Below, in pieces: positions 10,900 through 23,667 of a stretch of 64,000 nt of DNA. The notes under the pieces are model-generated. The model searched no databases. It was not told the DNA's origin and worked only from the letters and a program-made list of their open reading frames with translations. This DNA is from Beta vulgaris subsp. vulgaris (lineage: Eukaryota > Streptophyta > Magnoliopsida > Caryophyllales > Amaranthaceae). The DNA is taken from assembly GCF_026745355.1 (NCBI RefSeq), contig NC_079206.1:38511279-38575278 (forward strand), in the 5' to 3' direction. The number at the start of each line of letters is the position of its first letter. Within the stretch, counting starts at the first letter, position 1. A program made the position numbers and the translations under genes.

Positions 10900-12115
10900 A
10901 ATAGCCACCTAATGCTTCAACAAGACCCAGTGTGCCTTAAGGCTCCCAATACATCAAGTATAACGGGATATTGTACAAAAGAACACCGTAAGGCATGCAC
11001 CTGCTCTGTATCAATAAACCAGACACCACAATAGTTATGGATCAAGTCCATAGTAGAACTTGTGGCATGCACATGGCGGACGCATGTTAGCCCAAAACAT
11101 CATTTTCTTAGGCTATCATTGGACTACAATAGAAAAATATTGTTACCTTTATGCCAAAATCTGTCCATAATGCCAACTATGAGCTAACTTACAACACGTC
11201 CCACCTTCACTGTTATATAGATATACCTCACCTTGGCCATTTTCCACTTGGGAATCGATATCGTTGGGAAACTAACACCACCCGGTACTGGGGGGGAGGC
11301 TTGAATTCATACTTGTGGCCGTAGACTACTTCACCAAATGGGTGGAAGTGGCATCCATGCTAAGTTGACAGCCAAACATGTAGCTGTCTTCTTAGACTAG
11401 ACCATTATTTATTGCTATGGCCGGGTCCCCCACGAGATCATAAGTTACCTAGGTACCCATTTCCAAGCTGAATGCAAAGAAGTCCTCACAAAATATAGCA
11501 TCCAACATCACCGATCCTCTCCATATAGAGCCCAAGCTCATGGTGTTGTAGAGGCTGCCAACAAAAATATTAAGGTCATTATTCAGAAAATGACTGAAAA
11601 TTATAAGGATTGGCCAGCCAAACTACATTTTGCCTAATGGGGATACGGTACTTCCATTCGAACATCTACCGGTGCTACACTCTATTGTCTTGTCTATGGA
11701 GTAGAGGCTGTCCAACCTATCGAATTAGAAATATCATCCCTATGCATTGTCCTGGAAAGTCAAATCCCTGAAGCTGACTGGGTCAAAGCTAGATTTGAAG
11801 AGCTCATCTTGCTCAATGAACGACGATTAGCTGCCTTGTATTATGTACAAGTTTATCAAAATTGTACTGCATGATCTTTCAATAAGAAAGTCAAACGTTG
11901 AAATAAAGAGGGTGACTTAGTGCTCAAGGCATAAAGGAAAAACGTGTTAGTTCCCTGAGGTAAATTTATACCTACCTGGGCTGGTCCATATATTGTCAAA
12001 ACAATCCTATCTGGAGGTGTGACCCAACTTATTGACATGGACAACACCGAATCTCACAATCTAACCAATCTTGCTTATTCAAGAAATTTTATGTGTCAAC
12101 CACATCCAATTCTCT
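10900..12115 (+). pseudogene. Tat-like integrase
   Basis: The catalytic-core blocks HEIISYLGTHFQAECKEV (about 11430) and HHRSSPYRAQAHGVVEAANK (about 11507) are readable, followed by IKVIIQKMTENYKDWPAKL and VYGVEAVQPIELEI (about 11694). The C-terminal part GPYIVKTILSGGVTQLIDMD (about 11980-12040) fits the GPY/F module. The N-terminal zinc-binding region (about 11040-11200) is mostly destroyed. Stops and frameshifts are frequent. Confidence 0.75.
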
Positions 12116-12145
12116 AACTGGTAAAAGTAATTCAATTCCTAGCAT

Positions 12146-12200
12146 GAACTACTTGCGGCCTGATTCCTATTTGGATACATAGGCAACTTGATTCAAGGTT
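12146..12200 (+). other. Conserved post-integrase motif of Tat elements
   Basis: ACTACTTGCGGCCTGATTC followed by GGATACATAGGCAACTTG matches a short non-coding signature that I recall downstream of integrase in many plant Tat retrotransposons (pattern ACTACG-CCTGATTC-GGATACGTAGGCA). Its function is unknown to me. Here it marks the end of pol. Confidence 0.5.
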
Positions 12201-12660
12201 ATGCCCCTTCAAAAATTAATACCTCCTTCGGTCCATCCGAGTTTAAAGTAAATTTATTAAAATGAAAGAGATAAGTCCATTAAACTGCGCCCAACACATG
12301 CCAGCTGCACCTAGCATAGTGTCGTGCTAAATGCATGCCTGCTGCGCCTAGCCTAGCGCAGTGCGCCAGATGCACCCTATCGCATCAAGCGCACTACCCT
12401 GTAATGCAATTGGTTCAATCGTTCTTCCCGCATCCGCTACGATACTCAAAATGCGTTGTGATATATTTAGGCTCACTTCGCTCTAAATAAAAATAAACTT
12501 TTTTTATTAATATTGCTGAACAAAAAAATAAAACATCAAACGTAAGTTATAATTACTTTAAAACATAACTATGTGGCATACAAGAGTTAGTGAAAGCAAT
12601 AACTGAAAGCAAAAAATAGTATAATAGAGGACATTGTTGCAATCAGTACTCCTTCTTTTC
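12201..12660. other. Tat internal non-coding spacer
   Basis: The stretch between pol and the antisense ORF has CTGCGCCTAGC-type GC-rich repeats at about 12295-12400, then AT-rich DNA. No gene is seen. Confidence 0.4.
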
Positions 12661-13408
12661 CTTCCCCTTCTTAGCTTCTCCCGCTTCCTTTTCAAGGGTA
12701 AAGTTTCTCCCTTTTCTATCTGTAGCTTGGGTTTAGGAGTCTTCCTCTTTTCCAGTACAAAATCATTTCATTACCTTTGCCTATAAGAGCGTCTGTCTGT
12801 CGAGTCGTCTTTTCTACGTGAGCCCTTTCCCTGATGAGTACCCTTGCTAAGTGTAGTTTTCTCTTTGTCGGTGTCAACCGTGGCCCAAGTCTCTCTAGCA
12901 CTAATACTACATTTGGCCCTAAACGATCCTTTACAGAAGAAGTTTTAGCAATGGTTTCTTCCTCGTGTCATTCCCACCCCCCAAAGTTTTGGCCGCAGTA
13001 CGTGGAAGAAACTTCCATTTATTCGCCACTTCAGAGGATTCCTTCTCCCTCATTTCCATCCTCATAACAGGGTCCCGAGTCAACATCCACACTATATAAC
13101 TCTTAGACACCTTCTTAAACTCTAGTCTCTCCTCGGTATACCAAATGGGGCAGTCTTCCCGATATTTCTCCCACTTCCCAGTCCCACTATAGGTCAAACC
13201 ATATATCTTAGGAGCAATAGTGTCCTCTGCAGGAATCAGTTTTTGGTAACCACATTGTCTCACTAACCTCGAAGGAAAATAATAAGCTATAGTGTACAGG
13301 CTACAAAACCCCACATAGGGTGAATCATCACGACTACCTATCATTGAGGCAATTCTCCACCATGACACTACCCATATAACACTCAGTTCGTCATCCCCAC
13401 AGAAAAGT
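12661..13408 (-). pseudogene. Antisense ORF (aORF) of the Tat element, N-terminally truncated
   Basis: An open minus-strand frame of about 160 codons (13408 down to 12931) lies behind integrase, opposite to gag-pol. It reads VVSWWRIASMIGSRDDSPY, FPSRLVRQCGYQKLIPAEDT and YGLTYSGTGKWEKY. The 'R(L/Q)xGY/FxQxIP' style resembles plant-mobile-domain or DUF7745-like proteins. Grande, Retand and related Tat elements are known to carry an antisense ORF in this position. Translation through 13409-13446 adds an apparent start, but that DNA belongs to the neighbouring LTR sequence, so the true N-terminus is lost. To the left (12661-12930) the frame is closed but Lys-rich pieces continue. The function in these elements is not established. 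Confidence 0.6.
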
Positions 13409-14651
13409 GTAACAACTCGCTCTTTCGAGCTGCTAGTGAAACACAATCCGCAACCATAAACTAAAATTAACTCTTAAAAAAATTACTTTGCAGCGGAAAA
13501 ATATCCTTAAATTACCCCCAATAACTCCACTTTAATTCCCAAAAGTTATATACAATGAAATATCGAAAATTAATCTCGAATCAGCTATCCAAAATACAAA
13601 CTTAATCCATAATCTATGGCGATATCGTAATCTCGCTCCACTTCCAATTCCGAGTTCATAACACCAAACCTGCAATTTCAGGGAAGAAATACAAGACAAA
13701 CAAAATCCCAAAATGAGTGAAAAACTCGTAACCCTTACTTCAGCCCATTATAAACACTTTATTTAGCAAATCATTTCATCTCACTGCAACACTGGCATAG
13801 CTTATTCTCTTAAACAAATGAGTGGCAAGTATAGGATTTGGAAAAAACGCTGTCTCCAAGGTTCGTTATCGAGCCTAGCAATACTACCCCCAAGGTTCGT
13901 TACGAGGCGTAGCCGACCATATCAGGTCAAAAGAAGTAACCATCCTCCACCCATACCTTGCCCACTTTCTATTTTCAGTTCACAAACTAAGCCAGCAAAA
14001 CAATTGCGTATTCATATTCATCGAATAATATTTCCAAAATCAACTCATAACATCACATACATAACTATGGCCATAGTACGAACTTATTTATCAAAAACAG
14101 AATAAAGAAATCCACACACACATGAGCATAAGTAAATGATTCTACTGAACATAAAGGTCAAAGAGAATAAGAACCATCATTCTTATTGGCTAAGAAGTCT
14201 TTGGAAACCAATAGATAAGTTAGAAAGTCCTTGAGAGCCTTAAACATTAAGATTATGAAAATCGTTTGGAGATTATTTTATCGGGTAACGATGAACTTCC
14301 AGTTAAAGAGCATTTCGGGGATGAATCCGAGCTTAGAACCTAACCAAACTTGATATATGACATGCTTGGGATGTCTTAAGGTTAAAATAGTCATTTATGC
14401 CGAAGAATTACGTGGCTCAATAAGGTAAATTGCTTACATAGTAAACACTGGCCAGCTGATATTACAGCTCAGACCTATGCTCAAAGAAAGCTGCTTAGCA
14501 GCTACTTAAGTGTCGATTTCTCAAATCCCTTTGTATTCATAAAAGCCAACACCTAAGGCTAACACCTCAAGCAAGAATCACCCAAAAACTCCAAGAAACC
14601 GACCTTGTCCAGACGAGGTTTCCCTCCCCTGGGGGTACCGCCAGAACAGAC

Positions 14652-14658
14652 TATAAAA
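14652..14658 (+). promoter_or_regulatory. TATA box of the LTR
   Basis: TATAAAA stands in ACTATAAAAGCCTGTTCTGG, downstream of a GC-moderate U3-like region and upstream of a pyrimidine-rich leader. It is the best candidate retroelement promoter in the compound. Confidence 0.45.
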
Positions 14659-15171
14659 GCCTGTTCTGGATTTTTGTCTCTTTTCTCTAACATCTTCCTC
14701 TTGGACACCCATTTTTTCTCTACATAAAACTCTTCTAAACATCCATACAAAGTAGTACAAGCTTTGGTTCCAACCTTTAGACCATAAAATCATATAGAAA
14801 ACCTTGTTGAAAATCACATAAGTTGTTGTAAGTTCAACAGATTACACCTCTTGTATTTAAGCTAAGTTTTTCATATCTATAAGCTTGTTGAAACTAATTG
14901 GGTTAAGGAATTTCGTGGCCTTAAGCATCCTTAGTGAAGGTACACACTTAGTTTGGTTTTACCCTAGAGATTTCCATACCTATAGTTAGGTGATTGTTTC
15001 TTTCTAGTGTAAAGCATGTTTATGAAATGAATTTATTTATGATGTGTATTTTATTATGTGTATATTGAGTATGTAACATTGATATAGCATGCTAAGGTTC
15101 ATTAGAGTTGTTTTATTTGACCTAAACAACACTTATACACTAAGTAATACGATTATGCTTCTTAATGGAAT

Positions 15172-15880
15172 GTGTTTAGTACATGGACTTGTGAAGTAAT
15201 TGTGATGATTGAGGTGGAGTTGTTATGTTATTGTGGTGAAGTTGTTGTGGAGTTGCTATTGTTGTTGTTGCTCTTTTGTAGTAATGTTGTTGGGTTACTA
15301 TTGTTCTGTCATTATGGTTGTGGTGGAGTTGTTGTGAAGTTGTTGCCTATTATTGTTGTTGCGCCTTTGTTATGGTTGTTGTTGTTGTTGTTATTGTTGT
15401 AGTGGCTATTGTGGAGTAATTGTGATGGTTGTGGTAGAATTATTATGTTGTTGTTGTGGTGATGTTGTGGTGGGTTATAGTTAAAAATAGTTTACTAGTT
15501 TGGAAGATGAATTATAGTTTGGATATGATTAAAAAGGTTACGATGATGTGTCCAGAGCTAGTATCATGTGGTTTATAGTTTAAGTATATATATCCAAAGT
15601 ATTCAGTAGAACAATATGGTTCATCTTGTTATGATGATTCAAGAAGTTGGAGTGATAAATTTGGGAATATGATTTACTTAGGTTTGTTATGAACATAGTA
15701 GGTGGTGGGTTTTGTTGTTGGTTGTGCTGTTGTATTGTGGTTGTGTTGTTCTGTTATTGTGCTTAATGTTGTGTTATTGGTGTTGGTGTTATTGTTGGTG
15801 GTGGAGGTGGTATTATTGTTGTTTGTGCCGTTGTTATTATGTTGTTGTTGTATCGTTCTTTTTGGATAGTCGTTGTTGAT
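15172..15880. repeat. GTT/GTG trinucleotide-rich tract
   Basis: Long irregular runs of GTT, GTG and ATT triplets give Val/Leu-only translations on +. It behaves as simple sequence inside the LTR compound, not as a gene. Confidence 0.7.
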
Positions 15881-16273
15881 GATGCGAGGGAAGTCATAAT
15901 CTTAGAATTGGGAGACTGTTATAATTATTGTAGTTGGAGTTGATATGTATGAAGTCGAGTTATGAGTTATGGGAATGACTTCGTTAATTTCTATTTGCGG
16001 GATTCAGTTTGATTAGCATAATGGTTGCGTTAGAAGAAGATGATTAGAATAGTTAAGTTTGGTTATTGATTATTGATGTTAATGTGAGGTGGTTGTTGGA
16101 GGATGGCTATGTAAACGTATATAATTGAAGATGATATGGGAAATCAATTTATGATGATTTATAATTGTTATAGAGTTGAGGTAACCTTTATGTTCAGCAA
16201 AATATATTTAAATGCTCCTGTGTGTGTTATACTAAATTTTAGATATCATATATCGTTTATAGTAATGGTCATA

Positions 16274-19200
16274 CACAACAAGAATGTCACTCCTTTCCGT
16301 CCGCCAAAATCAGACGCTAAAAATACGGAATCGGACGCTAAATAGATTAGCGTCCGCCAACGGACGCTAAAGGGCTGATGCAAAACACCTGGTCGCTAAT
16401 TCTCCAAATAGCGTCCGCTAAATATTTAGCGTCTGATATTTCGAAATTAGCGACCGCCAAAAGCAGACACTAATTAGCGACCGCCAGAAGCAGACCCTAA
16501 TTAGCGACCGCCAAAAGCAATCGCTAATTAGCCTTGGCAGTCGCTAATTAGTGTCTGCTGTTGGTTAACCTTATTACACTTCTTTTTTTGCTTTTGGTTA
16601 ACTACTTAGCGACCCAAGTCATTAATTATTGCACTTCTTTTTTTTTTTTGCTTTTGGTTAACTAGTATTTAATGTAATAGCTTTTTGCTTTTAATTAATT
16701 GATATTAAATGTAATAAGATATGAAATAATGCAAATACCATACTTCTTTTATTAAGGCAAACAAATTAATCAATTCAATTATTATTGATAATAAATGTAG
16801 ATACAAGTAAAAAAATAATTCTATAACTAAATTCTAGTATACTTAGAACAAAAACTAATACAAATCTCATATAATTACATGTACACTTTTAAACTCCACA
16901 ACGAAAATCTGGAACTCAAACGCAAATGTGATAACCCTGCAAATCAACCAAAACAAAGAAATTAATGAAATTAACCAGAAAAAAAACAATTATTAACAAG
17001 AATTAAATGAATAACTAAATAAATCTGGAACCTATTTTGCCCCAACCCCCACCCGAGCCAGCCTAACCCACCACCCAGCCCCCCATCACCCACCCGAACC
17101 CATCACCCAGCCAAAATTTAGACAGAGGTGTGATTGTGTTTTCAGAAACTTTAAAAATGTTGTTACCACACATCACAAGTAAGAGATATGGCAGCATAGC
17201 AGGCCCGGCTTCATTGGATAAAATAGAGAGATCCACATCCACTTATATATATAGCTCATACGGAAAATAACTGTGTAACAATTTCTGAACTAATTCAAGC
17301 TACTTTGATGTCGATCATTTCTATAAAGTTGTCTTCTATAATATAGTTGATACATACATTTGATGCAAATTTACTTAAGCGTCAAATTGCCCCACGTATC
17401 AAGCCCTAAAATGTCCAATCTAACAAATTTATAAAGACATATTTGACATACGCTCCCCAAAAGACAACAATGAGAATTGATAAATATTACTCTACACATT
17501 GAAATCTCTATATTCCCACTGAACTAAAGGTATCTAAACCACAATCAAAATACAAAACTATATTAAAAGAGAATTGATGAATCTTACCCTTTAACTGTAG
17601 TAATTTTCATGCCACTTTAGTTGACCACAAGACTAAGGCTCATTCCAATATCTTCCCTGCACAGTACAATCAACATGAATGATGTTAACATAATCTATGC
17701 ACCACTTAATGAAACTGATTATATACATTTTGGGAACAAGTAAATAACATGCTAGTGATATGCTTTATATACTATATATAGACATGCTGCTCTAAGAGAC
17801 AAGAAACAATGACCAGTAATCCAGCTGAACGACAGCTACAAGGACTCCATGTAACAGAAAAAAAGACTACCTGCATTAAGTCAAGGTTACACACATTCAA
17901 TCAACTTGGTTTTGTAATCCAAACATTGTGTAAAAAAGATCTAATTTCTATGGGAAAAAAAGACCCACACAGAAAAGGATCTAGATGTCCCAGTTTTGCT
18001 GGCACTATAATCTTTGTTTCCTTGTTGCCTGGTTGCTATGCTGGTAATTGTCTTTGTCTATGTTATTTTAGTTTAGTTGCATGATAACAGTTTTCCCATT
18101 AGCATTTTAAAATTACTGTACTGCTTCCGCTTCATTCTTTGCTACTTGCTTGTGTATATAGTGTTCATAATTTCCTTCCTTGTACTTTTTGGTTAGCATA
18201 TTGGGTTATAAGTAACATAAGGGTGTCAATATAGACGGTACATCTTAAACCACTTAGCTTCTTCTCCACCATCTAACTTTCTACCTTCTTTTGTGTAGTT
18301 GCTCACCAAACCTTCAGTCCTGACTCCTGAAAGAGTAGTCTGGTTTTGACATGTTTAACCAATCTGTTGTTAACAAACCATAAAAAAGTGGGATTTAAAG
18401 TATTCCGTGGAAAACGACAAATTGGTGAATTGTATCATTCTGAGTTTTCTTAATCGCTTGATATGGATGTGATAAATTATTGTTTTCCCTTAATGATGGT
18501 TGATATATTAACCAAGTGTTTCTCAAGTAGCAGTTAGGTGCTTACTTTGTGATGGAGACTCCAATGATAAGATTCTGTGTCCTTTATCCATCTCTTTCCA
18601 CCCAAGCCCAAACCCCTCCTCCTTATTAGCGGCTATATTAAAAACATGATTAAGCAGATAGGTATCATATGCCCCATAGAAATTAATGCCAGGAACTTGT
18701 TAATACAAAAACACAGTCAATTGATGCATATTCTCTAATTTCAGGAACTTGTTACTTATTCTTTAGCTATACTAAACAAGTTAAGATATTCATAAATACA
18801 AATTGAAACAAGACAAATTAGCATGATGATGATCAAATATCAATCAAAGAAGAACGGAAAAAAAAGAACAACTAATTTCTGATAAGGGAATTAAGAAACC
18901 CTAAACCTATATCTGATAAGGGTTTAGAATTGCACAGTACATCTATATATGATATTTTCCCAAAAATAACCAACCCCTAAATTGATTTTAAAAAAAATTA
19001 TACAGATTGATTCCTAAAAAGCGAAGAACGGAAAAAAAACGAAAAATTGATTTCCAAAAAAGACGAAAATTCATGCCCAAAAAAAATAAAACCAAGTAGC
19101 CGAAAATAAAAACACACAAAATCAAAATCAAAATCGAGAAAATACACACAAAATCAAAATCTCATAGAACCGAAAACTCAAAAAAATAAAGAAAAATCGA

Positions 19201-19756
19201 AAAACAAAAAAAAAAAAAAAATCTTAGGAATTTCAGATCTAGGAAAAACCGAAAAACCAAGAACAAGAAAACGCAAAACGAAATTAAAAAAACAAAGAAA
19301 ATCGAAAAAACAAACTACATAATCAACAATCAAAAGTAAAAAAAACAAATTTATTAGTTAAATCTGAGTAGAAATACCTGATTTCGTGAGATCTGAAAGA
19401 AAGATAGAGCACGAAAATGTGAGATGAGAGTGAGGAAGAGAGAGAAACGTGAGATGAGAGTTAGGAAGAGAGAGAGGCGTGGAAAGAGTGAAGAAGAGAG
19501 AAGCGTGGGTTAGGGTTGTTAGTTTGGTCGACTGGACGCATTTTTTTTTTATACCTCTTATTTAGCGTCCGTCTTTCGGACGGTATTATAACTAGACGGA
19601 CGCTAATTAGCGTCAGTTTAAAAGAACGGCCGCTAAATTTCAAAAAGCGGACGCTAATTTGCATCTGTCGTTTACCGGACGCTGATTTTAAATTTACCGT
19701 CCGCTTATATCGTCGGACGCTAAAGGCAGACGCTAAAAAGGCGGATTCTTGTTGTG
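16274..19756. mobile_element. Non-autonomous CACTA-type transposon
   Basis: The ends are CACAACAAGAATGTCACTCC (16274) and, read inward from 19756, CACAACAAGAATCCGCC. A shared 12-bp core CACAACAAGAAT is followed by dense subterminal copies of GGACGCTAA/TTAGCGTCCG in both orientations (16300-16560 and 19558-19740). That is the CACTA (En/Spm) layout with a CACAA variant of the terminal CACTA. Flanking triplets are ATA and ATG, so a 3-bp TSD is imperfect. The 3.5-kb interior has no transposase. It holds AT-rich DNA and, near the right end, a purine-rich GAGAGTGAGGAAGAGAGAG leader-like stretch (19420-19500). Confidence 0.8.
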
Positions 19757-22700
19757 ATGATTATAGATGCATCTCTATGAGTTAGTTGTGAATTGCTATT
19801 GGATTGTTATAAAAGTATCCTTTTGTTCAATTATTGGAATTGTTCGAAAATACTATGTTTCTCTATGAGTTAGTTGTGAATTTGGTATGATAATGAGGAA
19901 ATGATTCAGATATGAGTTAAGACCAGATAAGGCCGAATATGGTGTTATGTTATGAGTATTGAGGATTCAAATACGAATCATTAAATAACTTATATTATAA
20001 ATATGAAAGTGAGGCATGAACATGCACCCGAGTTAGGGCGGGTAGAGTCCCTAACTGTTGCCTTCCAGGAAGGGCGAATTCCTGGCGTTATAGGACATGT
20101 CCGGTTAAGTCTTGCAAGCAGAACAATAAAAGGTGGGGTGACGACCCTCAACAGGTTGGAGACAGTTGGTACTGCGTGGTACCCCTCTCCATTCGCGTTC
20201 ATGCCAAACGATTTGATTTTGTGAAACGATAATAACTGAGTTGAATGTGATTATTTGTTATTATAACTATGTGTTAGTTTTCAAAATACACCTAAACTTG
20301 TATATCCTATTACACATACAGTGTGTATTCAGCTTTGCTGATAATGTTGTCATTTCTGTGGCCTGTCACTTGGTGGGTGGCAGAGTCAAACGTTGTTGCA
20401 GGTTTGGTGTTGTGAGCTCAGAATTTTGAAGTGAAGCAAGATAAAGATGTCGTCGTAGCTTATGGATTGAGTTTGTATTTTAGGTAGTCAATTAAGGAAT
20501 AGTTTCTGATATATTTTGTTGTATACAATATTTGGGAATATTAGTCGAGATACCGGTGTAATTGAAGTCCTATATAAAGGATTTTGTTTTGTGGGCCAAT
20601 AAGCCACATGTCCAGGATCGTTTTCAAGGTTATGTTTCCGCTGTGAGTAAATGTTTAATTTGAGGCTTATTAAGCATTGATTGTGATTAGTGAATCTTAA
20701 GTGTATTTACCTAGCAGCTCGGGAATCGGGTTGTTACATTGCTAGGAGGCATTCTTTGTTTTTCTAGGAGAGATTCTTCTTGTAGCAGAGTCTTTTGGTA
20801 GTACTTCAGTGGCTGCTTCTTGTTTTTGTGCTTCTTGGTGTCTCTTTGATCGTCTCGTAAAGACTTGTTGAGGAACAAGTTTGCTTTGATCTTCTTGTTG
20901 TTTGGGTTTTTTGGGTTGCTTTTTTTGGTTCATTTCGGGTATACCCAAGTCAAATGATGGCATCTCTAGAACTGTTTGCCTTGTTGTTGTTAGGAGCTTC
21001 TCATTGTCATCAATCTGTTGAAGAACTTCAGGGTTCTCTATCAGTTGAGTCAATGTGGGTGATCCATCCTGTGGAACATCCTCGTTCCTTTGTTTAAGCT
21101 CCTCTAACTTTCGCATGTGCATGCTATAGCAAACCTCTAGGTCGCGTCCCAATTTTAGACGAGCTTGATCAATAGGCTGTCAAAATTACAAGGATCGTCA
21201 TTGCAAATAATTGAAATAATAAAATATTAATGCAATTAATCTAGTAGAACTAATGTATAATCACAAAAATATTATGACAGTACCTTGTAACCAACCTAGT
21301 GACAAATGTAATGAAACTGGTAACTAAAATAATTAAAATGGTAACAACAACATGTACTGCATTTTCCTTCTTGTCATAATAAGAAAATCTTTGTTATAAC
21401 AAGTTTGCAATAAAGTTTATTCTCCTCCAAAACAGATTTCCTGATTCCCACTGTCTTTCTAAACTTAAGAATTTTATAACTCATTTGCATGGGGATATTA
21501 CCCTAGTAACAAATGTAATTAAACTGCTAACTAAAGTAATTAAAATGGTAACAAACAAATGTACTGCATTTTAAGAGCAAATTTAAACTTACATCTTTTG
21601 TAGTTTTTTCAATTTCTTCATCAGTCATCGTGCCTTTGGGAAGCTTGATTATTATTATCCTCTCTGCAGAATTTGTAATCACCATTGGTTGTGGCTTTGA
21701 CCCCGTCATTGTAGAATTTTGATCATAATGCAATGGAGAACCTTCATTCATGTTTTCATGCTGAGTTTCAAACCTGTTTCCATTGAGTAAGATTGGGAAC
21801 AGTAGATTATATACCTAATGTTAAGTTATTCTATGATGACCAATCAACTTTAGGTTAAAAGAATGATGACCAATGAACTTTAGGTTAAAAGAATTAAAGT
21901 GGTCACCAATCAAGTTATAGTAGCTACTAATGTCTTTACATGATCCTCAAATGATTGGAATTAGTGATTTCAGATTTGTAGTACTTAAAATGAAATAGAA
22001 GTACTTAAAATGTAACTACCTTAGTATTGAATGAGCAATGATATAATAATTTACAGTGAATATGAATTTAAAACTTTATACCACACATAAAACAACATAA
22101 AAAACATAATAGTATCATACCTGTTTTTATTAAGGCATATTGGGAACACTATTGTTTCCCACTCACCCATACCAAATATTCCTCCTTTGTTGTTCTTTGC
22201 TGCAACCTCTTCTAGCACATGCTCACGAACTATTTCATATGTCCAATACTGAATTAGTGGAAGTGATGTTGGGGTTTGCATTCCCTTCCAAAGTAAACGA
22301 TGGAAGTAAACAAGTTGTAGTATGATGATGCACCCACCTATACTTTGATTCTTTTTTGTTGCAACTTGTTACAACTCTATCCAATCTCTCCAACACATAG
22401 CTGCACCAATTCATTCTTGGGATTTGCACGGGATCCAGAAGTGCTTTTGTTATATCCATGTCTATGTTGTTGTGTGGTGTAGGAGTGAGAAATGTCGAGA
22501 GGGCATACATAGCATAATAGCTTTGGAATCTTCGACCTCCATTTGGTAGTTTCAAAATCTCTTCAACCAGTTTGGATACTTTTATTTGTGCATTCCCTTT
22601 ACATCCTAATTCTTCACGCCAATGATTTTGTGCCCAAAGATCTGGATTGTCTCTTTTGGCAAGAGAGTTTTGGATAATAGGATCACCTTCTTTTGGCAGT

Positions 22701-23602
22701 TGAAAGATGTCATAAACATCAACTTCAGTTATATTGCATACCCTAGTTGCATCAACTGTAAACCAGTGCCTGCTCCCGTTATACTGTTGGACCAGCCAGT
22801 CCACCATCCCTTGATAATACGCATTCATGTTTAGCATAAGCAATCCTCCAAATCCCATAAATTCCACATGCACTCTTTGATCTGTAGTGAGTTGCTCATT
22901 CAATTTGAACAGTCCACTAGGGGAACAATATGTCGAAATCAAAACTTTCTTAGCCCTATAAACGAATTTGGAACAACAACAAACATCACAACCATATTGA
23001 TCATCAGACATTAAACTGATCACTAATTGAGATAAACTGGTGACAAAATGAACAATATTGAGCACAAAACGAGTTAATGCAGTGATAACCATGTTTTTGT
23101 TTTGCAACTAATTTTTTCTAAAAAGTTAATGTTTTAGTGTTGAATAATGGACATAAAAACATAATTTAAACATAAAAGTTAAATGAGCCATAAGTACTAT
23201 AGAAATACAATTTAGTGCCATAAGTGGTGACTAATAGAATTAAACTAGTTACTAAATGATATAAAATGTCAACTAATACTGTATTATAAAACATTAATTA
23301 AATATTTTGTAAAGGAACAATAAATATGAATTACATAATTTTAAAATGAATGAAATGTAAACCTGGTTTTACGGTTTTTTTTTTTTTTTTTTAAGAATCA
23401 TCTTGGTCAATCTCTTTCAAATATTGTTTTCCTTTGTTCTTTGCTTTTGTACGAGGTGATTGTTGTGAAGCGTCCATCTCATTCTCCGGAGAAGTCTTCA
23501 TTACCCTTGTTATGGGTTTCCTTCCAGGTGATTGTAGTGAATCCTTTCGAGTACTCTGTTTTACCAATTTCATTCTTTTTCCTTGAGGTATCTCTTTTTG
23601 AT

Positions 23603-23666
23603 CTTTTTCTTCCTTTGTAGGAGGTTGTTTACGTCTTTTTCTTCCTTTGTAGGAGGTTGTTTACGT
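23603..23666. repeat. Perfect 32-bp tandem duplication at the retrotransposon junction
   Basis: The unit CTTTTTCTTCCTTTGTAGGA plus GGTTGTTTACGT occurs at 23603-23634 and 23635-23666. It lies in the Lys-rich exon of the Ulp1-associated gene, directly against the breakpoint where gag sequence begins (about 23668). In the minus-strand frames it duplicates the RRKQPPTKEEKD-type peptide. Confidence 0.8.
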
Positions 23667-23667
23667 C

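Larger units (their letters stand above)
7436..13408 (+). mobile_element. Decayed Tat-lineage Ty3/gypsy retrotransposon
   Basis: On + the domain order is gag with a zinc-knuckle-like motif (to about 8310), RT, archaeal-type RNase H (about 10400-10790) and integrase (about 11040-12115), then a conserved post-integrase non-coding motif and an antisense ORF. This order, with a second RNase H and an antisense ORF, is characteristic of the Tat clade (Retand/Grande/Ogre-like) of plants. No LTR, PBS or PPT is visible at either side, so both ends are missing. Many stops and frameshifts show it is inactive. Its right edge coincides with the inverted LTR compound at 13409. Confidence 0.85.
13409..20738. 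mobile_element. Inverted pair of LTR ends forming a 7.3-kb compound
   Basis: The left end begins TGTAACAACTCGCTC followed by GAGCTGCTAG. The right end, read inward from 20738, begins TGTAACAACCCGATTC with the same GAGCTGCTAG. The similarity continues inward: read in parallel, both arms contain GCAGGTTTGGTGTT, then CTTATGGATT/AGATTATGGATT with AGTTTGTATTTT, over roughly 300-700 bp. So 13409-about 14100 and about 20000-20738 are diverged copies of one LTR 3' end in opposite orientation. A + strand TATA box (14652) and a promoter-like region lie between. Flanks (AAAAG and TTGCT) do not form a TSD, so this looks like a rearrangement rather than a clean solo LTR. A CACTA element interrupts it at 16274-19756. 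Confidence 0.6.

Noticed and set aside
15172..15402. Open + frame rich in Val and Leu
   Set aside because: Translation of a GTT/GTG simple repeat inside an LTR compound; no protein-like composition.
13409..20738. Simple giant solo LTR of 3.8 kb plus CACTA
   Set aside because: The two ends are homologous to each other in inverse orientation over hundreds of bp and there is no TSD, which a simple solo LTR would not show.
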